This document shows, piece by piece, positions 63,954-64,000 of a DNA stretch of 64,000 nucleotides. The DNA comes from SXOA01 sp051004015 (lineage in GTDB: Bacteria; Planctomycetota; Planctomycetia; Pirellulales; Pirellulaceae). The DNA lies in assembly GCA_051004015.1 (NCBI GenBank), contig JBPCKT010000055.1:57026-121025 (forward strand). Reading direction: 5' to 3'. Made by a program: the position numbers and the translations under genes. Under the pieces are notes generated by a model. The model saw only the letters and a program-made list of their open reading frames with translations, made no database searches and was not told the DNA's origin. Numbering within the stretch: position 1 is the first letter of the stretch; each line of letters opens with the position of its first letter.

Positions 63954-64000
63954 AGCCCGTTGGAGTGCCAAGGGCGTAGGGGTGGTGAGGTGCTCTGTCG

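Overview
The window looks like a piece of a planctomycete chromosome, most like the Pirellulales or a neighbouring order. The reasons are high GC with a strong C/G third-position bias, and a typical gene set: two ThuA-domain secreted proteins, a PQQ-type sugar dehydrogenase fused to c-type heme motifs, secreted PQQ-propeller, DUF4139 and PEGA proteins, a DUF1572 DinB-like protein, ECF-type sigma factors, an AsmA-like giant and a short protein with an FSLRNLL start. Many short palindromic repeats lie between genes and in two cases inside them. This assignment is inference from gene content; no rRNA is present.

Layout. 0-4 kb: a sigma factor cut by the window edge, a VapBC pair, a second sigma factor, and an ATPase/DUF4276 TOPRIM-like pair that resembles two-gene anti-phage modules. 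4-7.6 kb: two tandem ABC-F ATPases. 7.6-9.9 kb: a decayed stretch with gene tails (YjbQ, enolase superfamily), a DinB-like gene and a complete 96-bp MITE-like repeat. 9.9-20.9 kb: housekeeping and cell-envelope genes (Tat-exported enolase-superfamily protein, ferritin-like protein, Rrf2 regulator, HisN-like phosphatase, HigBA, NadC, a membrane glycosyltransferase overlapping an AsmA-like protein). 21-26 kb: ThuA pair and PQQ/heme dehydrogenase. 26-28.4 kb: a nuclease-like gene, a nucleotidyltransferase module, a tRNA-like sequence and a repeat-rich island. 28.4-32 kb: LspA, a DksA-type zinc-finger protein, PP2C phosphatase and a PEGA lipoprotein. 32-36 kb: a glycosyltransferase region of lower GC with an odd in-frame stop. 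36-44.6 kb: DUF4139 protein, secreted nitrilase, two DTW-domain tRNA-modification enzymes, MsrB and a PQQ propeller.

The most striking part is 44.6-54.5 kb. An AddB-AddA-like helicase/nuclease operon, behind a near-consensus sigma-70 promoter, converges on a four-gene operon. That operon encodes an ATPase N-lobe ending in a CPxC zinc hook, an Mre11/SbcD-like phosphoesterase, a short coiled-coil protein and an ABC ATPase C-lobe. Together these look like a Rad50/Mre11 complex in which Rad50 is split at the hook into separate polypeptides. Both operons are likely to act on DNA double-strand ends.

54.7-64 kb holds a secreted Ig-like protein, a MarR regulator, a three-gene ABC-2 exporter, an amidase, an S9 peptidase and a small secreted protein. 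Several starts were moved inward from the longest reading frame, using ribosome-binding sites, signal peptides or stop/start overlaps.
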